From: Cohaesibacter gelatinilyticus | Lineage (GTDB): Bacteria > Pseudomonadota > Alphaproteobacteria > Rhizobiales > Cohaesibacteraceae | DNA length: 64,000 bases | Reading direction: 5' to 3' | Assembly (NCBI RefSeq): GCF_900215605.1 | Contig: NZ_OBEL01000001.1 | Span: forward strand, 1,302,001 to 1,366,000 | Shown here: in pieces, positions 1 to 9,119 of the stretch | Layout of the letters: each line of letters starts with the position of its first letter | How positions within the stretch are numbered: the first letter of the stretch is position 1 | Notes under the pieces: generated by a model | What the model was told of the DNA's origin: nothing | The model's database searches: none | What the model saw: only the letters and a program-made list of their open reading frames with translations | Translations under genes and position numbers: made by a program

Positions 1-1377
1 AATGGGTTTGCGCCCAGCAGGCTTTTCGGTCAGGAGTGAGACATCCATATCACCGAAATAGGTCAGCACCAGAGTGCGTGGAATGGGTGTTGCCGTCATG
101 ACCAGCAGATCTGTTGCACGCCCTTTGGAAGACAGCATCAATCGCTGATGCACCCCAAAGCGATGCTGCTCATCAACAATGGCAAGGCCGAGATCGGCAA
201 ACTCGACCTTATCTTGAAACAGTGCGTGCGTCCCAATCAGGAAATCAATGTCACCATCTTTCAAAGCCTTCAGCTTCTCTCGTTTTGACGCTGCACCATC
301 TTTCCCGGTGAGACTGGCAACGCGAATGCCGACTGCATCACAGAGTGGCTTGATGGATTGCAGATGCTGACGGGCCAGAAGCTCGGTCGGTGCCATCATC
401 GCTGCCTGCGAACCAGATTCAATCACATTGGCCGCAGCGAACAGCGCCACCATGGTTTTACCAGAGCCCACATCGCCTTGAATTAGACGCAACATGCGCT
501 CCGGTGTGGTTAGATCATTTGAAATGTCATCAATCGCCTTGGTCTGGCTGCCGGTCAGAGAAAAGGGTAGGGCAGCCGTCAGTGCTTCAGCTAGCTTTCC
601 TTGCCAGCGACGGGCAACCCCCGCTTCTTTCTTCACACTTTTGCGGACAAGTGAAAGTGCAAGTTGACTGGCCAGACATTCATCATAGGCAAGCCGTTGT
701 CGGAATTTGGAAAGCGGGTCGATGTCTTCCGTTTCCAAGGGCATATGAACACGTTGCAAAGCTTCATGAAAAGACGACCAGCTATTTTGCGCGAGCCACG
801 GACCATCTTGCCACTCTGCCAACTCAGGCAACTCTTCAAGGGCAGCTATCACAGTTCGATGGAGAACCTTCCCTGAAAGACCGGCGGTGAGTGGATAGAC
901 CGGCTCCAAAAGAGCCATGGAGGCAAACTCTTCCTCTGTTACCACATGGTCAGGATGGGCAATCTGGGCCTCGCCTTTGAAACGCTCCAGACGTCCGGAG
1001 ATATAGCGTTCTTCTCCCACCGGCATTTGCTGCTCCAAGTAGCTTCCTTTGGCATGAAAGAAGACAAGGGTTAGTTCCCCGGTCTCATCATGAGCCTGAA
1101 TGCGATAGGGCACACGTCGGTTGTTGCGTGGTGGCGGGAGGTGTTTGTCGATCGTCGCCCGGATAGTGACAATCACGCCATCGGGTGCATAGGCCAGACC
1201 CGGCTGCAGGCTTCGATCAATCAGGGAGTGCGGCATATGCAATAATAGATCGATCTTGCGTGCTTCCAGATTTTCATCACCACGAAGCAGCTTGCCGAAT
1301 GCATGTGACAGCTTGGGGCCAACGCCTTTGATGCCTCTAAGGGACGCAAAAAGTGGATTGAGTTGAGTTGAACGCAT
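1..1377 (-). CDS. recG: ATP-dependent DNA helicase RecG (N-terminal 459 residues, cut by window edge)
   Basis: RecG unwinds branched DNA (stalled forks, Holliday junctions) in recombination and repair. Reading the minus strand from the ATG at 1377 gives an open frame to the window edge. It has the wedge/OB-fold N-terminal part, then a superfamily 2 helicase core: Walker A GDVGSGKT, a TALLARQH-type motif (here PTELLARQH), the DEQHRFG box, and TATPIPRTL. The C-terminal third lies outside the window. The gene is divergent from sdhE-mfd, so the 185 bases between 1378 and 1562 should hold both promoters. Mfd downstream shares the same helicase core. Identification is secure from motifs and length. 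Confidence 0.96.
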   Translation of the reverse strand, partial: MRSTQLNPLFASLRGIKGVGPKLSHAFGKLLRGDENLEARKIDLLLHMPHSLIDRSLQPGLAYAPDGVIVTIRATIDKHLPPPRNNRRVPYRIQAHDETGELTLVFFHAKGSYLEQQMPVGEERYISGRLERFKGEAQIAHPDHVVTEEEFASMALLEPVYPLTAGLSGKVLHRTVIAALEELPELAEWQDGPWLAQNSWSSFHEALQRVHMPLETEDIDPLSKFRQRLAYDECLASQLALSLVRKSVKKEAGVARRWQGKLAEALTAALPFSLTGSQTKAIDDISNDLTTPERMLRLIQGDVGSGKTMVALFAAANVIESGSQAAMMAPTELLARQHLQSIKPLCDAVGIRVASLTGKDGAASKREKLKALKDGDIDFLIGTHALFQDKVEFADLGLAIVDEQHRFGVHQRLMLSSKGRATDLLVMTATPIPRTLVLTYFGDMDVSLLTEKPAGRKPI

Positions 1378-1562
1378 GACACCATGATTCCTGATATCTA
1401 ACATTGCATGGAACCATGCCTTCTCATGACTGACAGGTCAAGCGATGTTCTTGATTTGTTTTATGTTGATTACTCCCTCAGACGCTGACAAATCCCTTGC
1501 AAGTCGCTATAGAAGGGCATCAATCTACACGCCGATCAGCGTCAAGCAATGGAGAGGACCGC

Positions 1563-1847
1563 ATGTCACATGGAACCACCCGCAGTAGCGAGGGGCTGGA
1601 TGTTCGCCGCAAGAAAATTCTCATGCGCGCCTGGCATCGCGGTATCAAGGAAATGGACCTGATGTTTGGTCGCTTCGTTGATGGCGAGCTGGACAAGCTG
1701 ACCGATCAGGAACTGGATGAGTTGGAAATGATCATGGACCAGCACGATCGCGACCTGATCCAGTGGTTTACCGATGAAGTGCCTGTTCCAGAAGAGTTCG
1801 ACTGCAAGATCTTTCAGCGCATCAAGACCTATCACGAAACGTTCTGA
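1563..1847 (+). CDS. sdhE: FAD assembly factor SdhE (succinate dehydrogenase assembly factor 2)
   Basis: A 94-residue protein of the SdhE/YgfY/Sdh5 family, which promotes covalent FAD attachment to the flavoprotein subunit of succinate dehydrogenase in the cytoplasm. The family signature RGxxEMDL is present (RGIKEMDLMFG), followed by the acidic helical segment (LTDQELDELEMIMDQ) and the WFT motif. I chose the ATG at 1563 because it is preceded by GGAGAGG at 1550-1556 and gives the usual family length. A longer open frame from 1497 would add an atypical 22-residue extension. The gene sits between recG and mfd, an arrangement common in alphaproteobacteria. Confidence 0.93.
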   Translation: MSHGTTRSSEGLDVRRKKILMRAWHRGIKEMDLMFGRFVDGELDKLTDQELDELEMIMDQHDRDLIQWFTDEVPVPEEFDCKIFQRIKTYHETF

Positions 1848-1895
1848 TCAGAACTGACATCTCCCTTTTCTCCCATTCCCTCCCAAGGCCTTCTC

Positions 1896-4800
1896 ATGTC
1901 CTCACTCAGCCAAGCGTTTAGCGATTCCATGATGCTGCATTACAGCCATGTCCCGGACGGACTGGAAGGTTTTGCGCTGGGCGAGGTGGCAGATCTGGCC
2001 ACAAAAAAGGGATCCGAAAACAAGATTGCCGCGCTCTATATCGCGCGCGATTATCAGCGCATGGTCTCCATGGAGCAGGCTTTGCGCTTTTTCGCGCCCA
2101 AATATGAGTGTCTGTCCATTCCGGCTTGGGATTGCGTGCCCTATGATCGGGTTTCGCCCAATGCCGAGATTTCAGCACGTCGTATGACAGCGCTCTCGCA
2201 ACTGGCCTATAGCACGTTCGACAAGCCGGTTATTGTCCTCACGACCATCAATGCTATTCTGCAGCGCGTACCAAGCCGTGCCAGCATGAAACGGCAAAGC
2301 TGGGCCGCCAAGCCCGGCCAGGTTGTGGATATGGATGCATTGGTTATCTGGCTGGAAACCAATGGCTTCTTGCGTACACCAACAGTACGAGAGCAAGGCG
2401 AATATGCTGTGCGTGGTGGCATCGTCGATCTGTTCGCACCAGGACAGGAAGAACCACTGCGTCTGGATTTCTTTGGCGACACATTGGAGAGCATCCGATC
2501 TTTTGAGACTGAAAGCCAGAGATCCATTGGGCAGAAAAAGTCTATTGAATTGGTCTCCGCCAGCGAAGTGGTGCTGACCGACGATGCGATCTCGTCATTT
2601 CGAAGCAAATATATTGCGTCCTTTGGTGCAGCCAACCGCGAAGACATGCTGTATCAAGCCATCAGTGAGAAGCGCCGTTATCAAGGGTTGGAGCACTGGA
2701 TGCCGCTCTTCAATGATGATCTGGAAACCATCCCTGATTTCACTGGTGAAGCACCCATCGTTATGGACCATCTTGCCGACGAGGCCATAAAGGAGCGCAT
2801 TGATCTCATTCAGGATCATTATGAAAGCCGCAAGGAAGCATTTGAGAGCGATCTTGAACACGGTGTTCCATACAAACCAATCGAGCCGAAACTACTCTAT
2901 CTTGATGAAGAAGAGTGGTCAGGACAACTGGGCATCCTGAAACGCATTCGTCTGTCTCCCTTCGATCGGCCAGATTCGCAGCTTGGTGAACTTGTTGATT
3001 GCGGCGGAAAGCAAGGCCGTAACTTTGCAGCTGAGCGCAGTTCTGGGGCCATCAATATTTTCGACGCTCTCATTCAACATATCGCAGAGCTGAAAGAGAG
3101 TAGGAAACGCGTCACCATCGCCTGCTGGTCAAAGGGTGCTGCAGAGCGCATGCATCAGGTTCTGACTGACCATGGTCTGACAGGCCTCGTTCCCTATGAG
3201 ACATGGCAAGCTCGTCAGGTCATCACACAGAAACAAGTTGGCATTACGGTTCTGGAGCTTGAAAGCGGCTTTGAGACCGAAAAAGACGCTGTCATTGGCG
3301 AGCAGGATATCCTTGGTGATCGTCTGATCCGTAATAAGCGTCGCCGTAAGAAAAGCTCCGATTTCCTGACGGAAGCCACCAGCCTGTCACAAGGTGACAT
3401 AGTCGTTCATATCGAACATGGTATCGGTCGCTTCGAAGGACTGAACACGGTGGATGCTGCCGGCGCACCTCACGACTGCCTCGAGATCCACTATCATGGC
3501 GGCGACAAGCTTTTCTTGCCGGTAGAGAATATCGAGCTGCTCTCGCGCTATGGTAATGCGGATACGGAAGCTGTACTCGACAAGCTGGGCGGTGTTGCCT
3601 GGCAAGCGCGTAAATCCAAGATGAAGGCCCGCATCCGCATGATGGCGGATGCCCTTATCAAGGTTGCCGCAGAGCGTGAGTTGCGCACGGCTGAACGGAT
3701 CACACCTCCAGATGGGCTCTATGACGAATTCTCCGCACGCTTCCCGTATGATGAAACCGATGATCAGTTCAATGCCATTGAACAGGTCTTCGATGATATG
3801 GGATCCGGTCGTCCGATGGATCGCCTTATCTGTGGCGATGTTGGCTTTGGCAAAACGGAAGTTGCATTACGCGCCGCCTTCATTGCAGCGATGAATAGCA
3901 AGCAAGTTGCTGTTGTCGTACCAACAACGCTTCTCGCCCGTCAGCACTACAAAACCTTTGCTGAACGCTTCGCAGGATTTCCGCTGAATGTCGCGCAAGC
4001 TTCGCGTCTTGTTTCGGGCAAAGAGTTGAACCAGACCAAGAGAGATATAAAAGAAGGCACAGTTGACATCGTGGTTGGCACCCATGCCTTGCTGGGTAAA
4101 AGCGTCGATTTCCGTGACCTGGGCCTCTTGATCATCGATGAAGAGCAGCATTTCGGTGTGAAGCATAAAGAACGCCTGAAAGAGCTACGCGCCGATGTTC
4201 ATGTGTTGACCCTTTCCGCAACGCCAATCCCGCGCACGCTGCAACTGGCACTGACTGGCGTGCGGGAACTTTCACTGATCGCAACCCCTCCAGTGGATCG
4301 GTTGGCAGTTCGTACCTTCATTTCACCATTCGATGCGCTGACCATACGTGAAGCACTTCTGCGAGAACGATATCGTGGCGGTCAGAGCTTCTATGTCTGT
4401 CCACGCGTTTCTGATATTGCTGAAATCCACGCCTTCCTCGAAGAGCACGTGCCAGAAGTCAAAGTCGCTGTCGCCCATGGCCAGATGCCAGCAGGACATC
4501 TCGATGACATCATGACGGCCTTTTATGACGGCCAATATGATGTTCTGCTCTCCACCACTATTGTGGAATCGGGCATTGACGTACCGACGGCTAATACGCT
4601 GATTGTTCATCGTTCAGATATGTTTGGCTTATCGCAGCTTTATCAGCTCCGCGGCCGGGTAGGGCGCTCAAAAACGCGTGCCTATGCACTCTTCACAGTT
4701 CCGGCGAAGAAAGTTTTGACTGCTACTGCCGAGCGTAGATTGAAAGTACTGCAAAGCCTGGATACCCTTGGCGCTGGTTTCCAGCTTGCCAGTCACGATC

Positions 4801-5393
4801 TGGATATTCGCGGCGCAGGCAATCTGCTTGGTGAGGAGCAATCCGGTCACGTCAAGGAGGTAGGTTACGAGCTCTATCAGCAGATGCTGGAAGAAGCGGT
4901 CGCTTCCCTGAAATCCGGCGATATGTCTGTCATGGAAGACAAATGGTCGCCGCAGATTTCTATCGGCACGCCAGTACTCATTCCTGATAGCTATGTGGCA
5001 GATCTTCAACTGCGTCTCAGTCTCTATCGTCGCCTTGCAGATCTGGTCGAAGCCGACGAGATCGATGAATTTGGCGCAGAACTGATTGATCGCTTTGGTC
5101 CGCAACCTGATGAAGTCAAACATCTACTCAAAATCGTCTTCATCAAAGGTCTTTGTCGTAAAGCCAATGTCGAGAAAATCGATGCAGGGCCAAAGGGTGC
5201 TGTCATCGCATTCCGCAACAATGAGTTCCCCAATCCAGCAGCACTGGTCGGCTATCTGACGGAACAGGGTGTTTTGGCAAAAATTCGTCCGGATCAAAAA
5301 ATAGTCCTGATACGCAATTGGGATAGACCGATGGATCGCTTGAAGGGAACTGCTATCATCATGACCCAGCTAGCCAAACTGGCTGCATCCTGA
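1896..5393 (+). CDS. mfd: Transcription-repair coupling factor Mfd
   Basis: An 1165-residue Mfd, full length for the family. It displaces RNA polymerase stalled at lesions and recruits UvrA. The UvrB-like N-terminal module covers about residues 1-340. The CarD-like RNA polymerase interaction domain begins near residue 498 ([16 protein letters not shown]). The RecG-like translocase has Walker A GDVGFGKT near 647, DEEQHFG near 748 and [12 protein letters not shown], followed by the TRG region and C-terminal D7. The start at 1896 follows a weak AAGG. It lies 48 bases after sdhE and is probably co-transcribed with it. No frameshift or missing motif is seen. Confidence 0.97.
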   Translation: MSSLSQAFSDSMMLHYSHVPDGLEGFALGEVADLATKKGSENKIAALYIARDYQRMVSMEQALRFFAPKYECLSIPAWDCVPYDRVSPNAEISARRMTALSQLAYSTFDKPVIVLTTINAILQRVPSRASMKRQSWAAKPGQVVDMDALVIWLETNGFLRTPTVREQGEYAVRGGIVDLFAPGQEEPLRLDFFGDTLESIRSFETESQRSIGQKKSIELVSASEVVLTDDAISSFRSKYIASFGAANREDMLYQAISEKRRYQGLEHWMPLFNDDLETIPDFTGEAPIVMDHLADEAIKERIDLIQDHYESRKEAFESDLEHGVPYKPIEPKLLYLDEEEWSGQLGILKRIRLSPFDRPDSQLGELVDCGGKQGRNFAAERSSGAINIFDALIQHIAELKESRKRVTIACWSKGAAERMHQVLTDHGLTGLVPYETWQARQVITQKQVGITVLELESGFETEKDAVIGEQDILGDRLIRNKRRRKKSSDFLTEATSLSQGDIVVHIEHGIGRFEGLNTVDAAGAPHDCLEIHYHGGDKLFLPVENIELLSRYGNADTEAVLDKLGGVAWQARKSKMKARIRMMADALIKVAAERELRTAERITPPDGLYDEFSARFPYDETDDQFNAIEQVFDDMGSGRPMDRLICGDVGFGKTEVALRAAFIAAMNSKQVAVVVPTTLLARQHYKTFAERFAGFPLNVAQASRLVSGKELNQTKRDIKEGTVDIVVGTHALLGKSVDFRDLGLLIIDEEQHFGVKHKERLKELRADVHVLTLSATPIPRTLQLALTGVRELSLIATPPVDRLAVRTFISPFDALTIREALLRERYRGGQSFYVCPRVSDIAEIHAFLEEHVPEVKVAVAHGQMPAGHLDDIMTAFYDGQYDVLLSTTIVESGIDVPTANTLIVHRSDMFGLSQLYQLRGRVGRSKTRAYALFTVPAKKVLTATAERRLKVLQSLDTLGAGFQLASHDLDIRGAGNLLGEEQSGHVKEVGYELYQQMLEEAVASLKSGDMSVMEDKWSPQISIGTPVLIPDSYVADLQLRLSLYRRLADLVEADEIDEFGAELIDRFGPQPDEVKHLLKIVFIKGLCRKANVEKIDAGPKGAVIAFRNNEFPNPAALVGYLTEQGVLAKIRPDQKIVLIRNWDRPMDRLKGTAIIMTQLAKLAAS

Positions 5394-5395
5394 TC

Positions 5396-5851
5396 ATGGT
5401 GGGTCGTCTCTATTGGCCAGATCCCGAAACAAAACGCGATCCGGTCAGGCGATGGGCGAGACAAGACCGCTGTTTCTTTGGCTACGGAGCCTGTCATATT
5501 CTGGCAGGTGCTTTCCTGAAACTATATCCAGATCAAGGCTTCAAGGCTCATTGGATCCAGCCAAACGAGGGATATTACGGCAATCATATCTTTGTCGCGC
5601 AAGGTGATCTTGCATTCGATCATCATGGATATTGCCACAAGAAATGCTTGCTCAATCATCTGATGATTGGCTGGAAAGCGAGATACGAAGGTTGGGATTT
5701 TAAGTTGGTTGAGGTCAAATTCGATCTGCTTGATACTACCAACTTGAACGAGCGCAATATGCTAGGAGCACGTCAATATCTGCACGATGCAGAGAAGAGG
5801 GCAGACGCATTTGTCAAACGCTATCCAGCCCCTCATCGTGTTGTTCTTTGA
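5396..5851 (+). CDS. Conserved hypothetical protein with a possible Cys-His-Asp site
   Basis: A 151-residue soluble protein beginning two bases after the mfd stop, so probably translated by coupling; no clear ribosome binding site is seen. I do not recognise a named family. It has no signal peptide or membrane segment. Its centre holds an ordered Cys (FGYGACHILAG, about residue 33), a His in NHIFV (about 64) and an Asp-His pair with Gly and Cys (FDHHGYCHKKC). This order resembles the layout of papain-like or NlpC-like hydrolases, but fold membership is inference. The C-terminal third is helical and charged. Convergent with the next gene, with only six bases between the stops. Confidence 0.75.
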   Translation: MVGRLYWPDPETKRDPVRRWARQDRCFFGYGACHILAGAFLKLYPDQGFKAHWIQPNEGYYGNHIFVAQGDLAFDHHGYCHKKCLLNHLMIGWKARYEGWDFKLVEVKFDLLDTTNLNERNMLGARQYLHDAEKRADAFVKRYPAPHRVVL

Positions 5852-5857
5852 GCAGTC

Positions 5858-7207
5858 CTAGAATCGGATGACCGGATTTTCAAATAAATCTTTCAGGATC
5901 TTATCTACATCTGTGATCTCACTCTTGGTATCGCTATAGTGCAATGAGAAATCCAGAGATACTTTCACGCCTTTCTGTGAGCTCTGCTCAATAAAGGGTG
6001 AGAGCTGAATGATCGATCGAATGCGGCGTAAAGCCGAGCGGGTTTCATAAAGATCCGTATCCGGGAACAGTGCAACGAACCGGCCATTATCAAGTCGTGC
6101 GAGCAAATCTTCTGCCCGCATCAAGGACGAAATCAGTCGACCAACCCGGGACAAAAGACTGTTTTCATGGATCTTGTGTCCTTGATTGTCGCCTATAACG
6201 TCAAAACTGATATCAATCCCTGCAAAGCTCATTGAAGTGGCACCGGTATCTCCCTCTAAGGCCTCCAAATGAGCTTTTAAAAATTTCTCGGAATATAGGC
6301 GAGTAATTTCGTCCGTTGGCATCAGCAGACGGGCTTCGGAAAAGATTTTTCGAAGCTGTTGTCTATATCTCTCCTCTCGAACTAGGATATCGATTCTGTT
6401 TTCAAAGAACCGCTCTGAGAAAGGGAACGAGACAATATCATTGGCGCCTGCTGCCAATGCGGCCAAGCCATCTTCAGTCGCCTTCTTATGGCAAACCAGA
6501 ATGATGGGGAGTGAGAAGTAACTGGGATTACGGCGTAACGCATTCGTGAACTCAACAAGATGAGCATTGTAATCGCTTAGCTCGATGATCAAGGCGTCGA
6601 ATTTCTGTGCTTCCAGCATATCTTCCGCCATTTGTGGCGTTAGAGAAGCAACAATATCAATGCTGTCGGGCAATGCGCTTTGTACTGGTAAAAAAGCCAT
6701 GCCCGACCCGAGAAAGAGTAGCTTTTGCTCAGCCAAATCGCTGGGTGGTGGCACGACGGGCAGGCCAACCCCAAAACGCTTGAAGGTGAGCGCTCGTCTC
6801 TCTGCCTCGCGCCGCATGGTTGCTAACCGCATAAGGGATATCAAGCGATTGCTGATCAAATCTCCCGTGAGAGGAGGTTGCAAAATATCGCTGAAATGAA
6901 GGAGTTGATCTTCCGTCAAATGCACGGATGGGCTTGCAATAGCAACCATCGGCACCCTTGCATGATCCAGTCCGTGTTTGGCGCGCAGGGCAACAGACCG
7001 TTCAATCAAAATATCAATATCGCTTGCAGCGACATCCAGAAGATCAAGCAGGATGATATCTGCTTGCAACTCAACCTTGGAAGGGTTCTCGGTTCCCAAA
7101 ATACTATGGGACCAGACTTCGAATTCTTTTTGTATCAGCAACCCGGCCCAATCAGGAATATCAAAACCATAATCCTGCTCGGTCAAGATGAGCGCTTGCT
7201 TTCCCAT
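5858..7207 (-). CDS. PleD-like two-receiver protein with degenerate GGDEF domain
   Basis: A 449-residue cytoplasmic protein with the order receiver-like, receiver-like, GGDEF-like, as in PleD. The first receiver-like region spans about residues 1-130 (ADIILLDLLD). The second spans about 160-285 (FDALIIELSDYN, LPIILVCHKKA, AAGANDIVSFPF). The C-terminal domain (about 300-449) aligns with GGDEF domains through TDEITRLYSEKFLKAHL and DLLARLDNGRFVALFPDTD. In it the catalytic GG(D/E)EF loop is replaced by LDNGR, so diguanylate cyclase activity is not expected. It may act as a scaffold, nucleotide sensor or decoy. It is followed on the same strand by the gene upstream of it at 8975, with about 60 bases between them. 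Confidence 0.8.
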   Translation of the reverse strand: MGKQALILTEQDYGFDIPDWAGLLIQKEFEVWSHSILGTENPSKVELQADIILLDLLDVAASDIDILIERSVALRAKHGLDHARVPMVAIASPSVHLTEDQLLHFSDILQPPLTGDLISNRLISLMRLATMRREAERRALTFKRFGVGLPVVPPPSDLAEQKLLFLGSGMAFLPVQSALPDSIDIVASLTPQMAEDMLEAQKFDALIIELSDYNAHLVEFTNALRRNPSYFSLPIILVCHKKATEDGLAALAAGANDIVSFPFSERFFENRIDILVREERYRQQLRKIFSEARLLMPTDEITRLYSEKFLKAHLEALEGDTGATSMSFAGIDISFDVIGDNQGHKIHENSLLSRVGRLISSLMRAEDLLARLDNGRFVALFPDTDLYETRSALRRIRSIIQLSPFIEQSSQKGVKVSLDFSLHYSDTKSEITDVDKILKDLFENPVIRF

Positions 7208-7268
7208 TCAACTTATCTCTTTTTGAAGTCCGACAGAGGTATTTGTTACCTGCAAATCGAGGCCTTGT

Positions 7269-8975
7269 TCAGGCAACTTTTTTATCATCACTTTGGTTCA
7301 TCAGCCCGCTGCGATGCACCTTGCCATCTCCTTGGCGAGGAATGGATGCAACATGCACCAGTCCCAATGGTATTTTGTGAGCGGAAACCGATTTGTTTTC
7401 GAGTTCCGAATGCAGTTGATCAAGGCTATAGGTATCGTCCGCAACAACAGCCACCATCAGTTCATTACCACCATATTGGGCAGGTCGCACAAAGGCTGCG
7501 GCATCCTCGATGCCATCACAAGATTGATAAAGATTATCCAATTCACTTGCCTGAACCGACAGGGCGCCCAGAGGCAGGATATCGCTCAAATCCCCCAAGG
7601 GTACAAAAAATATCTGCTCTTCAACTTGTTCGGTGACACGGCATCCAATATCGGTATGGATGAACCCGTTTCGGTTGCTTGGCAATATACGCCCGTCCTG
7701 GCTGCCTGCAACAGGGAAGGCGAGGTTTGGAACCATGGGACCCGAAACACAAAGTTCCCCACCTACCAATGAGGAATCAAATTGGGCCTTTGCTTCTTCA
7801 AGGCCGAACAAATCGCTTTCCAACCAGACGAGCTTGGATCCGTCGGTTTGAGTTGATGCAATTTCACCTAACAGGATGCTGCCGATTTGTCCTGGCTCAC
7901 GTCTGATCTGTGAGTGCAAGGCTAACTCATTGAAATTGGTAACATCTATCAGGCGTGCAGCTGTTTCATTATTCCGGTAGACTTCTACGCCGGTATGATA
8001 GCGCACCCAAATCAATGATATGCTGAGCAATTGTTCGCGCACCTGAGCCGACAAAAGGGAGTGAAAGATTTCCCAGCCATGTGCTGGAATCATCGCATGT
8101 TGCACGCCATATTCTGCCAAACAGGATTCAAGACGTTGATAGGTCTGGAAGTGATGAAACTGAAGTCGCGCACCTTGAAGAAGGGCTGCCGCAAAACTGG
8201 CACCAAGTCCGGGGAGCCCAGACCAGTGATGGCTCATGAGAACGCATTCATCTGCGCCTAGACCCGTTTGCGAAATATGGTGTCTTGCGACAGAGAGCAA
8301 CTGATTATGATTGCGAGCAATGGGCATGGATGGATGATTATTGGCCGTACTCCAGACAATATTATGAAGTTCATCCGCTGCATCGCCTGAAGAGACGAAT
8401 TGTTCTTCGGAAATCTCGATATTGTCATCCAACTCATCCATGACGGGGCCAAGATCAACCAGACCATCAGGAACATCTTCACCAAGGCAAAAGACAAACC
8501 GGATCGAGAACATGGTAGCAGCGACATTACGGACCCGTTCGCCGACCGGATCCTTCTCATAATGACTGGTACAGATGACAGCTTTTGCGCCAATATCCTC
8601 AAAACGTTCCAGAAGGTCTGTTTCGCCCAGTGTCAAAGGTAAGGGGGCGATAATCAACCCCAGATGGCTGGCTGCAAGAACGATCAGAGCCCCATCGACC
8701 CCGGGGGGGAGCATCATGGCCACCACGGTGTCGCGCTTCAGACCCATGCCGGAGAGAAAATCACAAAGGCTGAGGAGTTTCTTGGAAGCTTGAAGATAAG
8801 TAAGACATTGAGGCTGCCTACCATTCACCGTTGGGAGCTCAGGGTCGTCAATAAAAGCCAGACTGTCCGGCCTCGTTTGCGCATGAGACAGCAAGATCTG
8901 GTCAAGACGGGAATCTTGCCAGACGCCATTTGATCGGTACTTATCACGTTCTTCCTGACTAGACAGCAGCATCAA
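7269..8975 (-). CDS. Diverged AMP-binding (ANL superfamily) enzyme
   Basis: A 568-residue relative of acyl-CoA synthetases and NRPS adenylation domains. The N-terminal segment has the ANL pattern (RPDSLAFIDD, LTYLQASKKL, GLKRDTVVAMMLPPGVDGALIVLAA). The C-terminal end keeps a lysine in GDGKVHRSGL, where ANL enzymes carry the catalytic A10 lysine. The phosphate-binding loop is badly altered: WSTANNHPSMPIARNH stands where TSGTTGxPK is expected. The A7-type motif reads TDIGCRV instead of TGD. Adenylation may therefore be weak or lost. Neighbouring genes give no pathway, so substrate is unknown. Family assignment is good; activity is uncertain. Confidence 0.72.
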   Translation of the reverse strand: MMLLSSQEERDKYRSNGVWQDSRLDQILLSHAQTRPDSLAFIDDPELPTVNGRQPQCLTYLQASKKLLSLCDFLSGMGLKRDTVVAMMLPPGVDGALIVLAASHLGLIIAPLPLTLGETDLLERFEDIGAKAVICTSHYEKDPVGERVRNVAATMFSIRFVFCLGEDVPDGLVDLGPVMDELDDNIEISEEQFVSSGDAADELHNIVWSTANNHPSMPIARNHNQLLSVARHHISQTGLGADECVLMSHHWSGLPGLGASFAAALLQGARLQFHHFQTYQRLESCLAEYGVQHAMIPAHGWEIFHSLLSAQVREQLLSISLIWVRYHTGVEVYRNNETAARLIDVTNFNELALHSQIRREPGQIGSILLGEIASTQTDGSKLVWLESDLFGLEEAKAQFDSSLVGGELCVSGPMVPNLAFPVAGSQDGRILPSNRNGFIHTDIGCRVTEQVEEQIFFVPLGDLSDILPLGALSVQASELDNLYQSCDGIEDAAAFVRPAQYGGNELMVAVVADDTYSLDQLHSELENKSVSAHKIPLGLVHVASIPRQGDGKVHRSGLMNQSDDKKVA

Positions 8976-9119
8976 TCCACCTCACGAAACCCAGGTCGCA
9001 AACATATTTTGTTAACTATCTATAATCAGTGTAGCTGATTCCCGTCCCAATACACGAACCAAGGCCAAATCGAATGTCAAAGATTTGGATAAACCCTTTG
9101 AAGAACGCAAATTTTAGGT

